Origin: Nocardioides sp. SLBN-35
GTDB lineage: Bacteria; Actinomycetota; Actinomycetes; Propionibacteriales; Nocardioidaceae
Direction: 5' to 3'
Assembly: GCF_006715725.1 (NCBI RefSeq)
Contig: NZ_VFNU01000001.1
Span: 62,001-126,000 of the forward strand
Length of the DNA: 64,000 nt
A model generated the notes under the pieces. That model worked only from the letters and a program-made list of their open reading frames with translations. It was not told the DNA's origin and made no database searches. Below are positions 19,556-27,880 of this stretch, piece by piece; position 1 is the stretch's first letter; each line of letters begins with the position of its first letter. The translations under genes and the position numbers were made by a program.

Positions 19556-19975
19556 TTGCCCGTGCTGCACCCCGTCGTCTGGACCGCGCTCCCGCAACCG
19601 CTCGTCGAGTTCTGGACCGAGCGCCACCTCTGCACGCTGAGCACCCTCGACCGCGACGGCGCCCCGCACGCCGTGGCCGTCGGTGCCGTGCTCGACCGGG
19701 AGCTCGAGTGCGCCTGGGTGATCACCGACGGCGGCTCCCAGAAGGCCGCCAACCTGCGTCGCGACGGCCGGCTCGCCGTCAGCCAGGTCGACGGTGCGCG
19801 GTGGTCGACGATCATCGGCACCGCCGAGGTGCTGAGCGACGCCGCATCGGTCGAGCGCGCCTGCGCGCAGTACGCCGCCCGCTACCGCACCCCGCGCCCC
19901 AACCCGAACCGGGTGGCGCTGCGGATCAGCGTGACGAGGTTCCTGGGGTCGTCGCAGGTGCTGCCTCGGGGCTGA
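19556..19975 (+). CDS. Pyridoxamine-5'-phosphate-oxidase-like (FMN/F420) protein
   Basis: A 139-residue split beta-barrel flavin-binding protein of the PNPOx-like/FDOR superfamily: LVEFWTERHLCTLSTLDRDGAPHAVAVGA at the start, then QKAANLRRDGRLAVSQVDGARWSTIIGTAEVL. Actinobacterial members bind F420, FMN or heme. F420 use is plausible here but not shown. The TTG start at 19556 is supported by AAGGAGG 8 bases upstream. The last 50 bases overlap the convergent membrane-protein gene. Substrate unknown. Confidence 0.8.
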   Translation: MPVLHPVVWTALPQPLVEFWTERHLCTLSTLDRDGAPHAVAVGAVLDRELECAWVITDGGSQKAANLRRDGRLAVSQVDGARWSTIIGTAEVLSDAASVERACAQYAARYRTPRPNPNRVALRISVTRFLGSSQVLPRG

Positions 19976-20345
19976 GCCGGCCGGAGAGCCGGTCCTGCCG
20001 GCGCAGGTACTGCTCGGTGAGGACGAGCCCGGCGAGCACGCCGCCCAGGTAGAGCACCAAGCCTTCGATCGAGTAGGCCGGCTCATCGGTCACCAGTTCC
20101 TCACGCGAGAGGAGCACGACGCCAACGCCGATGCACGCGAACACTGCCGGGACGGTCAGCCGAGCAACCAGGTCGCGGCGGACGAGCAGCTGCCACACAG
20201 CCCCGAGGACCAGCCCGGCCAGAGCGAACGGCAGCCGGTCGGCGCCGAAGAGCACCTGCCCGGCGCTGCCGAACCCGAGCCCGAATGTCGGCAGCATCCA
20301 TACCCAGCCCCGGCGGGCCATCCGGTCGAGCGCGCGTCCTTCCAT
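19926..20345 (-). CDS. Small four-helix membrane protein
   Basis: A 139-residue protein with about four hydrophobic segments (WMLPTFGLGFGSAGQVLFG, LPFALAGLVLGAVWQLLV, LTVPAVFACIGVGVVLL and SIEGLVLYLGGVLAGLVL) and a charged tail LRRQDRLSGRLSPE. No family recognised. GGGAGG lies 9 bases before the ATG at 20345. It is divergent from a TetR gene only 64 bases away, which makes it a candidate target of that repressor. Its 3' end overlaps the convergent oxidoreductase gene by 50 bases. Confidence 0.65.
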   Translation of the reverse strand: MEGRALDRMARRGWVWMLPTFGLGFGSAGQVLFGADRLPFALAGLVLGAVWQLLVRRDLVARLTVPAVFACIGVGVVLLSREELVTDEPAYSIEGLVLYLGGVLAGLVLTEQYLRRQDRLSGRLSPEAAPATTPGTSSR

Positions 20346-20373
20346 TCGCGCATCCTCCCTCACATCGCACCCC

Positions 20374-20402
20374 TTGACAGCCGGTCCGCCGAGGCGCATT
20401 CT
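20374..20402 (+). promoter_or_regulatory. Leaderless promoter for TetR gene
   Basis: TTGACA (20374-20379), 17-base spacer, CATTCT (20397-20402), then seven bases to the ATG at 20410. The predicted transcript therefore begins at or next to the start codon, and no ribosome site is present. Leaderless mRNAs are common in Actinobacteria. Confidence 0.6.
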
Positions 20403-20409
20403 CCTAATC

Positions 20410-21051
20410 ATGGTAGGCAATCCGACTCGCAATAGGATCGCCGAACGACGTGCGGCAACTCGCCGGGAGATCCTCGACGCCGCCTGGGCGCAGGCCCGGG
20501 AGGTCGGGATCGCGAGCATCACGCTGCGCGACATCGCGCGGGCGGTGGGGATGCAGCCGCCGTCGCTGTACTCCCACTTCGACTCCAAGAACGCCGTCTA
20601 CGACGCGATGTACGGCGAGGCGTGGGCGCAGTTCGAGGCGCACGCGGCCCGCGAGCTCCAGGCCCTCCCGGCGGACCCGCGGGCGGCCCTGCGGCACATG
20701 GCCGGCGTCTTCTTCGACTACGCGGTGGCCGACCTGGCCCGGCACCAGCTGATGAACCAGCGGACCATCCCGGGCTTCGAGCCGACCCCGGAGTCCTACG
20801 CGCCCGCCGTCCGGGTCCTCGACCAGGGCGTGACCTTCCTGACCGGCCTGGGCGTCTCGGACCGGGCCGACATCGACATCTACATCTCCCTGATCGGCGG
20901 GCTGATCGACCAGCAGCTCGCCAACGACCCGGGTGGGGACCGCTTCTCGCGGCTGCTCGACCGGGCCATCGACATGTTCGCGGACGCCGTCGGACTGTCA
21001 CCGCTCCCCGAGAACCGCACGACCCGCCGGAAGGCAGGTACCCAGAGATGA
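20410..21051 (+). CDS. TetR-family transcriptional regulator
   Basis: A 213-residue repressor. The helix-turn-helix is clear: ATRREILDAAWAQAREVGIASITLRDIARAVGMQPPSLYSHFDSKNAVYD (residues about 17-65), followed by a ligand-binding domain of the TetR_C_25-like type (GFEPTPESYAPA...). The stop overlaps the next gene's ATG, so it is co-transcribed with an MDMPI-family enzyme. It probably controls this unit and the divergent membrane protein. The ligand is unknown. Confidence 0.9.
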   Translation: MVGNPTRNRIAERRAATRREILDAAWAQAREVGIASITLRDIARAVGMQPPSLYSHFDSKNAVYDAMYGEAWAQFEAHAARELQALPADPRAALRHMAGVFFDYAVADLARHQLMNQRTIPGFEPTPESYAPAVRVLDQGVTFLTGLGVSDRADIDIYISLIGGLIDQQLANDPGGDRFSRLLDRAIDMFADAVGLSPLPENRTTRRKAGTQR

Positions 21052-21818
21052 GCACCACCGTGAAGGACCGCCGGACCCCGCGCCGGCCCGCACTGGACCG
21101 CAGCACTGCCATGGCCCTCGCTGCCGACGAGTACCAGAGGTACGCCGACGCCGTCGCCGCCCTCGACGCGGACGCATGGGTACGACCCACCGCCTGCACG
21201 CTGTGGGACGTGCGCCAGATGACGGCCCACGTCGTCGGCATGGCCGAGATGGCCGCCGGGATCCGCGAGGGCGCGCGGCAGCGCCGGATCGCCGGCAAGG
21301 ACGCGGCGGCGAAGGGGATCGCGTTCCTCGACGCGCTGACCGACGTCCAGGTCCGGGAGCGGGCCGATCACAGCCCGGCCCGGCTCGTCGAGGACGTGCG
21401 CGGGGTCGGCCCGCGGGCGGTCCGCGGCCGTCGGATGGTCCCCGGATTCCTCCGCCGCCGCGACATGGGGATGCCGCAGGAGGTGCAGGGCGTCGAGGAG
21501 AGCTGGACGCTGGGCTACCTCGTCGACGTGATCCTGACCCGCGACACCTGGATGCACCGCAGCGACCTCGCCGAGGCCACCGGCACCACGATGGCGCTCA
21601 CGCCCGGGCACGACGGGGTCATCGTCGCCGACGTGGTGGCGGAGTGGGCGGGGCGGCACGGCCGGCCGTACCGGCTCACGCTCACCGGCCCCGCCGGCGG
21701 CGCGTGGTCGTCCGGGGACGCCGGTGAGGAGCTCGAGCTCGACGCCGTTCAGTTCTGCCGGGTGCTGTCCGGCAGGGGCTCCGGCGAGGGACTGCTGGCG
21801 ACCGCCGTCCCGTTCTGA
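21048..21818 (+). CDS. Maleylpyruvate-isomerase/DinB-like mycothiol-dependent enzyme
   Basis: A 256-residue protein of the MDMPI N-terminal (DinB-fold) family. Seen are WVRPTACTLWDVRQMTAHVVGMAEM with the conserved metal histidine, and a later VDVILTRDTWMHRSDLAEATG with the second metal site (R-D-x-W-x-H). Such proteins use mycothiol as a thiol cofactor for isomerisation or conjugation, so this may detoxify an electrophile sensed by the upstream TetR. Start ATG overlaps that gene's stop. The last 70 bases overlap the convergent nhaA gene. Substrate unknown. Confidence 0.82.
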   Translation: MSTTVKDRRTPRRPALDRSTAMALAADEYQRYADAVAALDADAWVRPTACTLWDVRQMTAHVVGMAEMAAGIREGARQRRIAGKDAAAKGIAFLDALTDVQVRERADHSPARLVEDVRGVGPRAVRGRRMVPGFLRRRDMGMPQEVQGVEESWTLGYLVDVILTRDTWMHRSDLAEATGTTMALTPGHDGVIVADVVAEWAGRHGRPYRLTLTGPAGGAWSSGDAGEELELDAVQFCRVLSGRGSGEGLLATAVPF

Positions 21819-23167
21819 CCCGCCGGCCGCCCGCTCAGCAGCAGGAGGACGACGCCGACCACGGCGGCGAGCACCGACGCCAGCAGGATGCCGACCTTGG
21901 CCTCCGCGGTGAGCAGCTCGGAGCCGGGGAAGGACAACCCGGCGATGAACAGCGAGACGGTGAAGCCGATGCCGGCGACCGTGCCGATGCCGACGACCTG
22001 CGGCCACGAGGTGCCCTCGGGCATCCGGCCGATGCCGAGGCGGATCGCGATGAAGCAGGCGAGAGTGATGCCGAGCGGCTTGCCGAGCACCAGGCCGGCG
22101 GCGATGCCGAGCGCGACCGGCGCCCGCAGCGCGTCGCCGAGGACGCCGTCACCGAGCGCGACACCGGCGTTGGCGAGGGCGAACACCGGCAGCACGACGT
22201 ACGACGACAGCGGGTGCAGCTTCGTCTGCAGTCGTTCGACGACGGGCACGGACTCGCCGATGAGGAAGCGCAGCCGGTGCAGCTCCTCGGCGTCGAGCTC
22301 GTTGTCGCGCAGCCCCTCGACGGCGTACTCCGTGGCCACCGAGGGCCGCAGCAGCGCGACGGCCGGGGTGAGCAGGCCGACCGCGACGCCGGCGAGCGTG
22401 GCGTGCACGCCGGACTGGAGCAGCGCGAACCAGACGGCGAGGCCGAGGGCGGCGTAGACCGGGATCGCCCAGACCCGGGCGGCGCGGAGCGCCGCCATCA
22501 CCGCGAGCAGCGCGAGCGCGGCGCCCAGCCAGCCGAGCGAGAGGTCGTCGGTGTAGAAGACCGCGATCACCAGGATCGCGCCGATGTCGTCGACGATCGC
22601 GAGGGTGAGCAGGAACAGCCGCGCCGCGGAGGGGATCCGCGGCCCGAGCAGCCCGAGCACGCCGACCGCGAAGGCGATGTCGGTGGCCATCGGGATGCCC
22701 CAACCGGCCGCGCCGTCGCCGCCACCGACGACGGCGGCGTAGATCAGCGCCGGGACCGCCATGCCGCCGATCGCGGCGACGATCGGCAATGCGGCGGTGC
22801 GCGGGTCGCGCAGGTCGCCGTGGACCAGCTCGTACTTGATCTCCAGGCCCACGACGAAGAAGAAGATCGTCATCAGCCCGTCGTTGACCCAGTGCTGCAG
22901 CGACTCCTCGATGCGCCAGTCACCGATCTCGAGTGCGATCGGCGTGTGCCAGAAGTGGTCGTACGCCGACGCCCAGCCGTCGAACGGCAGGTTCACCCAC
23001 AGCAGCGCGACCACGGTGGCCGCGAGCAGCAGCACCGAGCCCGCCGACTCGACGTGGAGGAACTCCCGCAGCGGGCGGGCGACGTACCGCGCCAGGGGGC
23101 GTTCGCTCGCCGTCCAGACGGGGCCGCGGCGCCAGAGGTCGTCGGGGTGGTGCTGGGGCTCGGACAC
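21749..23167 (-). CDS. nhaA: Na+/H+ antiporter NhaA
   Basis: Inner-membrane sodium/proton antiporter of 472 residues with 11-12 helices. It maintains pH and Na+ balance. The ion site motifs are present: MATDIAFAVGVLGLLG (Asp of helix IV) and LTLAIVDDIGAILVIAVFY (the Asp pair of helix V). I prefer the GTG at 23167 (AGGAG 8 bases upstream) over the GTG at 23206, which lacks a ribosome site. The C-terminal tail (SGRPAGQNGTAVASSPSPEP) is a short, disordered extension that overlaps the convergent gene. Confidence 0.94.
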   Translation of the reverse strand: MSEPQHHPDDLWRRGPVWTASERPLARYVARPLREFLHVESAGSVLLLAATVVALLWVNLPFDGWASAYDHFWHTPIALEIGDWRIEESLQHWVNDGLMTIFFFVVGLEIKYELVHGDLRDPRTAALPIVAAIGGMAVPALIYAAVVGGGDGAAGWGIPMATDIAFAVGVLGLLGPRIPSAARLFLLTLAIVDDIGAILVIAVFYTDDLSLGWLGAALALLAVMAALRAARVWAIPVYAALGLAVWFALLQSGVHATLAGVAVGLLTPAVALLRPSVATEYAVEGLRDNELDAEELHRLRFLIGESVPVVERLQTKLHPLSSYVVLPVFALANAGVALGDGVLGDALRAPVALGIAAGLVLGKPLGITLACFIAIRLGIGRMPEGTSWPQVVGIGTVAGIGFTVSLFIAGLSFPGSELLTAEAKVGILLASVLAAVVGVVLLLLSGRPAGQNGTAVASSPSPEPLPDSTRQN

Positions 23168-23268
23168 GGAGTGGTCTCCTGGAGTCGTGCGGGCAGGGGC
23201 GTTCACATGCCGACCAGACTTCCCGGCTCACCTGTAGTGATCCTAGCGGCGACGGTAGGGTCGGCCGC

Positions 23269-23670
23269 ATGGCCACCGAACCGCTCCGCGAAGAGCCGAC
23301 CATCGGACGTCTCATCAAGGACGCGCAGACCGACATCTCCACGCTCATCCGCAAGGAGATCCAGCTCGCGAAGTCCGAGCTCAAGGTCAGCGTCACAGCC
23401 GGCGGCGTCGGCCTGGGCCTGGTCGCCGCGGCGGGCTTCCTGCTGGTGCTCGCGATCATCATGCTCTCGGTGGCGATCGCCTACTTCATCAACTGGAACG
23501 GCCAGGGCCTCGACCTGCACTGGGCGTTCCTGATCGTCTTCGCGTTCTACGTGCTGCTGGCGGCCCTGCTCGTGTTCCTCGCGATCCGAAGCTTCAAGAA
23601 GGTCAAGGCCCCCGAACGCGCCATCGAGCAGGGCTCGAAGATCCCGGCCGCCTTCAAGGGCCAGGCCTGA
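23269..23670 (+). CDS. Holin-X/phage-holin-like two-helix membrane protein
   Basis: A 133-residue protein of the actinobacterial putative holin superfamily-X: an amphipathic N-terminus (TIGRLIKDAQTDISTLIRKEIQLAKSELK) then two membrane helices (GLGLVAAAGFLLVLAIIMLS and AFLIVFAFYVLLAALLVFLA) and a charged tail. Despite the name, these proteins are widespread in actinobacterial chromosomes without prophages. There is no phage gene here. Role unknown, possibly membrane or envelope maintenance. It precedes the kinase-like gene by 34 bases. Confidence 0.85.
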   Translation: MATEPLREEPTIGRLIKDAQTDISTLIRKEIQLAKSELKVSVTAGGVGLGLVAAAGFLLVLAIIMLSVAIAYFINWNGQGLDLHWAFLIVFAFYVLLAALLVFLAIRSFKKVKAPERAIEQGSKIPAAFKGQA

Positions 23671-23704
23671 GCCCGGCTGCCTGACGGGCCGGACAGGAGA
23701 GCCG

Positions 23705-24571
23705 ATGGCGCGCCAACCGGTCGTCGCCGGCAGGGCCGAACAGCTGTTGGGCTCGGCCGTCGTCGCCACCGCGCCGGTGGCGGGCGGCGACATCTCGACC
23801 GCCGTGAAGCTGCGCCTGTCCAGCGGGCGCACCGCCTTCCTCAAGACGCTCAGCCCTGCCCCACCGCAGTTCTTCGCCCGTGAGGCCGCGGGCCTGCGCT
23901 GGCTGGCCGAGGCCACGCCCGACGGCGGGGTCGCGACCCCGGAGGTGCTCGCCGTCGACACCGACTGCCTGATCCTCGACTGGGTCGAGGCAGGGCGGCC
24001 GAACGCCGAGGTCGCCGGCTCCTTCGGTCGCGCGCTCGCCGCGACCCATGCCTGCGGTGCCGCCGGATTCGGCGCCGAGGCCGATGGCTACATCGGCCGG
24101 CTGCCGCTGCCCAACCGCAGCCTGCCGACCTGGGCCGAGTTCCACGCCGAGCGCCGGATCGCGCCGTACCTCAAGGTCCTGCGCGACAAGGACATCGTCA
24201 GCTCCGAGGACGCCGCACTGATCGAGACGGCGGCCACCCGCGCGCCGTCCATCGTCCCGGAGGAGCCGCCCGCACGGCTGCACGGCGACCTGTGGAACGG
24301 CAACGTGCTGTGGAGCGCCGGCGACCGGGTGGTCGTCGTCGACCCGGCGGCGTACGGCGGGCACCGCGAGGTCGACCTCGCCATGCTCGCGCTGTTCGGG
24401 CTGCCCCAGCTGCCGCAGGTGATGGCGGCCTACGACGAGGCGCACCCGCTCGCCGACGGCTGGGAGGACCGGCTGGGCTACCACCAGCTGTTCCCGTTGC
24501 TGGTCCATGCCTGCCTCTTCGGCGGGCAGTACGGCGCCCGCGCGGCGCGGGTCGCCCAGCGCTACCTCTGA
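23705..24571 (+). CDS. Fructosamine kinase family protein
   Basis: A 288-residue aminoglycoside-phosphotransferase-fold kinase of the fructosamine-3-kinase/YniA family. Seen: the phosphate-binding start [43 protein letters not shown], and the catalytic loop [12 protein letters not shown] followed by [20 protein letters not shown] (Mg-binding Asp). Members phosphorylate ketoamine adducts of sugars on proteins, triggering deglycation. The exact substrate is not certain. Probably follows the holin-like gene in one transcript. Confidence 0.86.
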   Translation: MARQPVVAGRAEQLLGSAVVATAPVAGGDISTAVKLRLSSGRTAFLKTLSPAPPQFFAREAAGLRWLAEATPDGGVATPEVLAVDTDCLILDWVEAGRPNAEVAGSFGRALAATHACGAAGFGAEADGYIGRLPLPNRSLPTWAEFHAERRIAPYLKVLRDKDIVSSEDAALIETAATRAPSIVPEEPPARLHGDLWNGNVLWSAGDRVVVVDPAAYGGHREVDLAMLALFGLPQLPQVMAAYDEAHPLADGWEDRLGYHQLFPLLVHACLFGGQYGARAARVAQRYL

Positions 24572-24615
24572 CGGACTCTCAGCCATCGCTCAGGCCCATC
24601 GGCCATGATGGGAGC

Positions 24616-25329
24616 GTGTCCGCCCGTCCCGTCGTCCCGCACCGCGTCCTCGTCGTCGACGACGACCGTGCCGTGCGGGAGTCGCTGCGCCGCTCCCTGG
24701 CCTTCAACGGGTACGACGTCCACCTGGCCGGCGACGGCGCGGAGGCCCTGGCGGGGATCGGCGCGGTCGCGCCCGACGTGGTCGTGATGGACGTGATGAT
24801 GCCCAAGCTCGACGGGCTCGAGGCCACCCGGGCGCTGCGGGCGGCGGGCAACGACATCCCGATCCTGGTGCTGACCGCGCGCGACGCCGTGGGCGACCGG
24901 GTGGAGGGCCTCGACGCCGGGGCCGACGACTACCTCACCAAGCCGTTCGCGCTCGAGGAGCTGCTCGCGCGGCTGCGGGCGCTGCTGCGCCGGGTGACGC
25001 CGATCGAGGACGGCGCCGAGGAGGAGGTCCTCGCCTTCGCCGACCTCACCATGAACGTCACGACCCGCGAGGTGCGTCGCGGCAGCCGGCTGATCGAGCT
25101 GACCCGCACCGAGTTCACCCTGCTCGAGATGTTCCTGCGGCGCCCGCGACGGGTCCTCGACCGCAGCTTCATCCTCGAGGAGGTCTGGGGCTACGACTTC
25201 CCCACCACCGCCAACTCGCTCGAGGTGTACGTCGGCTACCTGCGCCGCAAGACCGAGGCCGAGGGCGAGCAGCGGCTGATCCACACCGTCCGCGGCATCG
25301 GGTACGTCCTGCGCGCGACGGAGTCCTGA
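24616..25329 (+). CDS. OmpR-family response regulator (MprA-like)
   Basis: A 237-residue regulator: receiver domain with phospho-acceptor about Asp59 in [13 protein letters not shown], acidic pair VVDDDRAV, Lys in YLTKPF, and a C-terminal winged helix ([43 protein letters not shown]). The pattern is closest to the mycobacterial MprA/MtrA branch. GTG at 24616 is taken as start. The histidine kinase follows 7 bases after the stop, so they form a two-component pair. The signal is unknown; MprAB in mycobacteria senses envelope stress. Confidence 0.92.
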   Translation: MSARPVVPHRVLVVDDDRAVRESLRRSLAFNGYDVHLAGDGAEALAGIGAVAPDVVVMDVMMPKLDGLEATRALRAAGNDIPILVLTARDAVGDRVEGLDAGADDYLTKPFALEELLARLRALLRRVTPIEDGAEEEVLAFADLTMNVTTREVRRGSRLIELTRTEFTLLEMFLRRPRRVLDRSFILEEVWGYDFPTTANSLEVYVGYLRRKTEAEGEQRLIHTVRGIGYVLRATES

Positions 25330-25336
25330 GGGCTCC

Positions 25337-26761
25337 GTGGCGACGTCCTGGGGCCTCGCGATGGGCCCCGGCCCGGACGGGCGTTGGCACTACCGCCGCT
25401 CGCTGGCGAGCCGGGTCATCTGGCTGACCACGATCGCGGTCGGCATGTCGGTGGCCCTCGTGGCCGTCGGTGCCTACATCACCGCGCGGGTGCAGATGCA
25501 GGACACCCTCGACAACGCGCTCGTCGACCGCGCCGACAAGGCGGCCGCGTCCGACACCCTCCTGCAGGCCGGCTCGCAGGGCATCCCCTCCTGGGCCCTC
25601 GGCGCCGGCGACGTCCGGATCGCCATCCTCGACTACAACGAGCGCACCCTGCGGATCCTCGACCGCGGCCCCACCCTGGAGCTGGGCAGGTCCGAGCTCG
25701 AGGTGGCACAGGGCAAGCGGGACCAGAGCCTGCGGACCATCGTCCTCGGCGGCGAGCGCTACCGCGTGGTCGCCGTACCCACCCAGCAGAGCGGGCTGGC
25801 CCTGATCATCGCCCAGCCGCTCGCCGACCAGGACCTGACGCTGCGCCGGCTCGGCTGGGTGACGGTCGCGTTCGGCTTCTTCGGCGTCCTCGCCGCGGGC
25901 CTGGCGGGCTGGGCGGTCGCGAGCAACGGACTACGCCCGGTGCGCCGGTTGAGCGCGTCGGTGGAGGAGATCGCGCGCACCGAGGACTTCACGCCGCTGG
26001 CCATCGAGGGCGACGACGAGGTGGCCCGGCTGGCCACGGCGTTCAACCACCTGCTGGTGGCGCTCGACGCGAGCCGGATCCGGCAGCGCCAGCTGATCGC
26101 CGACGCGAGCCACGAGCTGCGCACACCGCTCACCGCGTTGCGCACCAACATCGACCTGCTCACCATGACCGCCCGCAGCGCGGACGGCTTCGGCGGCCTG
26201 CCACCCGACGCGCGCGACGAGCTGCTCGACGACGTCCGCGCCCAGATCGAGGAGCTCACCACCCTCATCGGCGACCTCACCGAGCTCGCCCGCGACGAGC
26301 CGATGCCGGTCCAGGTCGAGCCGGTCGACCTCGCCGACGTGGTCGACCACGCCGTGCAACGCGTACGACGGCGCGCCCCCGGCCTCGAGTTCGAGGTCTT
26401 CACCCGCCCGTGGTGGGTGATCGGCGAGGCCGCCGAGCTGGAGCGCGCAGTGACCAACCTGCTCGACAACGCCGCCAAGTGGAGCCCCGAACGCGCCCTG
26501 GTGACGGTGCGCCTCAGCGACGGCGTCCTCACCGTCGACGACCAGGGCCCCGGGATCGCCGAGGGCGACCGGACCCGGATCTTCGACCGGTTCTGGCGCT
26601 CCGACGACGCCCGCACCATGCCCGGCTCGGGCCTCGGTCTGGCGATCGTGCGCCAGGTCGCCGAACGCCACTCGGGCTCGGTGCAGGCGACCGCCAACGC
26701 CAGCGGAGGCGCCCGCCTCGTGCTGAAGCTGCCCGGACGGGAGAACAACCCCCATGCCTGA
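25337..26761 (+). CDS. Sensor histidine kinase (MprB-like)
   Basis: A 474-residue membrane kinase. It has an N-terminal helix (VIWLTTIAVGMSVALVAVGAY), an extracytoplasmic domain of about 120 residues, a second helix (VTVAFGFFGVLAAGLAGWAV), HAMP, and the phosphorylated His (about 259) in ADASHELRTPLTALRTN. ATPase motifs are LLDNAAKWSP (N box), DDQGPGIAEGDRTRIFDRFW (G1/F box) and GSGLGLAIV (G2). It overlaps the downstream lipoprotein gene by 8 bases. Partner of the regulator just upstream. Confidence 0.92.
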   Translation: MATSWGLAMGPGPDGRWHYRRSLASRVIWLTTIAVGMSVALVAVGAYITARVQMQDTLDNALVDRADKAAASDTLLQAGSQGIPSWALGAGDVRIAILDYNERTLRILDRGPTLELGRSELEVAQGKRDQSLRTIVLGGERYRVVAVPTQQSGLALIIAQPLADQDLTLRRLGWVTVAFGFFGVLAAGLAGWAVASNGLRPVRRLSASVEEIARTEDFTPLAIEGDDEVARLATAFNHLLVALDASRIRQRQLIADASHELRTPLTALRTNIDLLTMTARSADGFGGLPPDARDELLDDVRAQIEELTTLIGDLTELARDEPMPVQVEPVDLADVVDHAVQRVRRRAPGLEFEVFTRPWWVIGEAAELERAVTNLLDNAAKWSPERALVTVRLSDGVLTVDDQGPGIAEGDRTRIFDRFWRSDDARTMPGSGLGLAIVRQVAERHSGSVQATANASGGARLVLKLPGRENNPHA

Positions 26762-27332
26762 CCCTCGGCGTACCGCCCTCGTGGCGGCACTCCTCCCACC
26801 GCTCGCGCTGACCCTCGCGGCCTGCGGCGACGAGAAGGTCGGCGCCAAGCCGGACCTGCCCAGCGAGACGCCCGCGCTGTGGAACCCGTGCGACGTCCTC
26901 GACGCGGCGTTCGTGAAGGCGGAGTTCGGCATCGACGCGACCGAGCACGCCGGCTCGCCCACCAAGCCGGAGTGCCGGTTCACGCCCGCCGAGGACAGCG
27001 GCGACGCCGTGATCACCGCCAACTACCTGCTCTTCCCGGGCACCCTCGACCAGGCCTGGAAGACGATGGGCCAGCAGGCCGACGCCGATGTCCGCACCCC
27101 GGAGGTCGAGGGCGCCGACGACGCCCGCGTGGTCGTCAACGCGACGAAGAAGCAGCTCTACGTCACCGGCTTCGTCCAGAACGGCGACCTGATCCAGCAG
27201 GTCGACGTCGTCGACCCGGCGCCGTACGACGAGAAGCGGGTCGTGCGCGGCGTCCAGGCCACGCTCTCCACGCTGTCCGCCCACGCCGCCGAGACCGGCG
27301 CGGGCTCCGACCCGAGCGCGTCGTCCAGCTGA
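26754..27332 (+). CDS. DUF3558-like lipoprotein of a two-component operon
   Basis: A 192-residue exported lipoprotein: hydrophobic signal and lipobox LTLAAC near residue 24, then a DUF3558-type domain (WNPCDVLDAAFVKAEFGID with the conserved NPC, and CRFTP) and a serine-rich tail. It overlaps the histidine kinase gene by 8 bases, so it is made with it and may be a surface sensor or accessory for the kinase. That link is inference from coupling. Family function unknown. Confidence 0.82.
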   Translation: MPDPRRTALVAALLPPLALTLAACGDEKVGAKPDLPSETPALWNPCDVLDAAFVKAEFGIDATEHAGSPTKPECRFTPAEDSGDAVITANYLLFPGTLDQAWKTMGQQADADVRTPEVEGADDARVVVNATKKQLYVTGFVQNGDLIQQVDVVDPAPYDEKRVVRGVQATLSTLSAHAAETGAGSDPSASSS

Positions 27333-27338
27333 GGCAGG

Positions 27339-27845
27339 TCAGCCCTCCTCGGCCGACCGGATCGCCGCCAGCACCACCGGGTCCTCGCAGCCACGGGCGA
27401 AGCCCGCGATCCGGGCCCGGATCTCCCTGCCGAGCAGGACCCGGCCGATCCGCTCCGCGAGCGGCGCGAGGAGCCGCGGCCGGCAGGTGAAGCTGTACTT
27501 CCAGGTCGCGACGGTCCCCTCACCGTCGGCCTCGAAGCGCCAGCCCGCGCCGAGCCGCTCGAAGAACCAGGGACCACGCTCCATCACCATGCCGACGTTG
27601 CGGGGCGGCGCGTAGGAGACGTAGCGGCTGACCATGGAAGGCCCCAGGCGCTGCCGCGTGAACGTCCGCACGCCCGTGGCCGCCTCGGTGGCCCCGTCGA
27701 GGAAGTGCTGCTCGCGGATGAACACGTCCCATCGGCGGCGCACCGGGCCCGTGGTCTGGGAGACCGCGAAGGCGACCTCCGGTGGGACCGGGACGCGGAT
27801 CCGGGACTGGACGACGGGCACGACCCATCGCCTACCCCGCACCAC
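27339..27845 (-). CDS. SRPBCC (START-like) family protein
   Basis: About 168 residues with the helix-grip pattern of polyketide-cyclase/SRPBCC proteins: VVQSRIRVPVPPEVAFAVSQ at the start, a beta-sheet rich core (RNVGMVMERGPWFFERLGAGWRF and GTVATWKYSFTCRP) and a long C-terminal helix. These proteins bind hydrophobic ligands; no catalytic motif can be named. The start is uncertain: GTG at 27845, 27842 or 27821 are all possible and none has a strong ribosome site. It follows pabB on the same strand and is convergent with the lipoprotein gene. Confidence 0.7.
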   Translation of the reverse strand: MVRGRRWVVPVVQSRIRVPVPPEVAFAVSQTTGPVRRRWDVFIREQHFLDGATEAATGVRTFTRQRLGPSMVSRYVSYAPPRNVGMVMERGPWFFERLGAGWRFEADGEGTVATWKYSFTCRPRLLAPLAERIGRVLLGREIRARIAGFARGCEDPVVLAAIRSAEEG

Positions 27846-27880
27846 GACGTCGAACCCCGAGGAGCGGGTGAGCGGTTGGT

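Noticed and set aside
23269..23670. Prophage remnant (holin-like gene)
   Set aside because: No other phage genes, att sites or composition shift nearby; this family is common in normal actinobacterial chromosomes.
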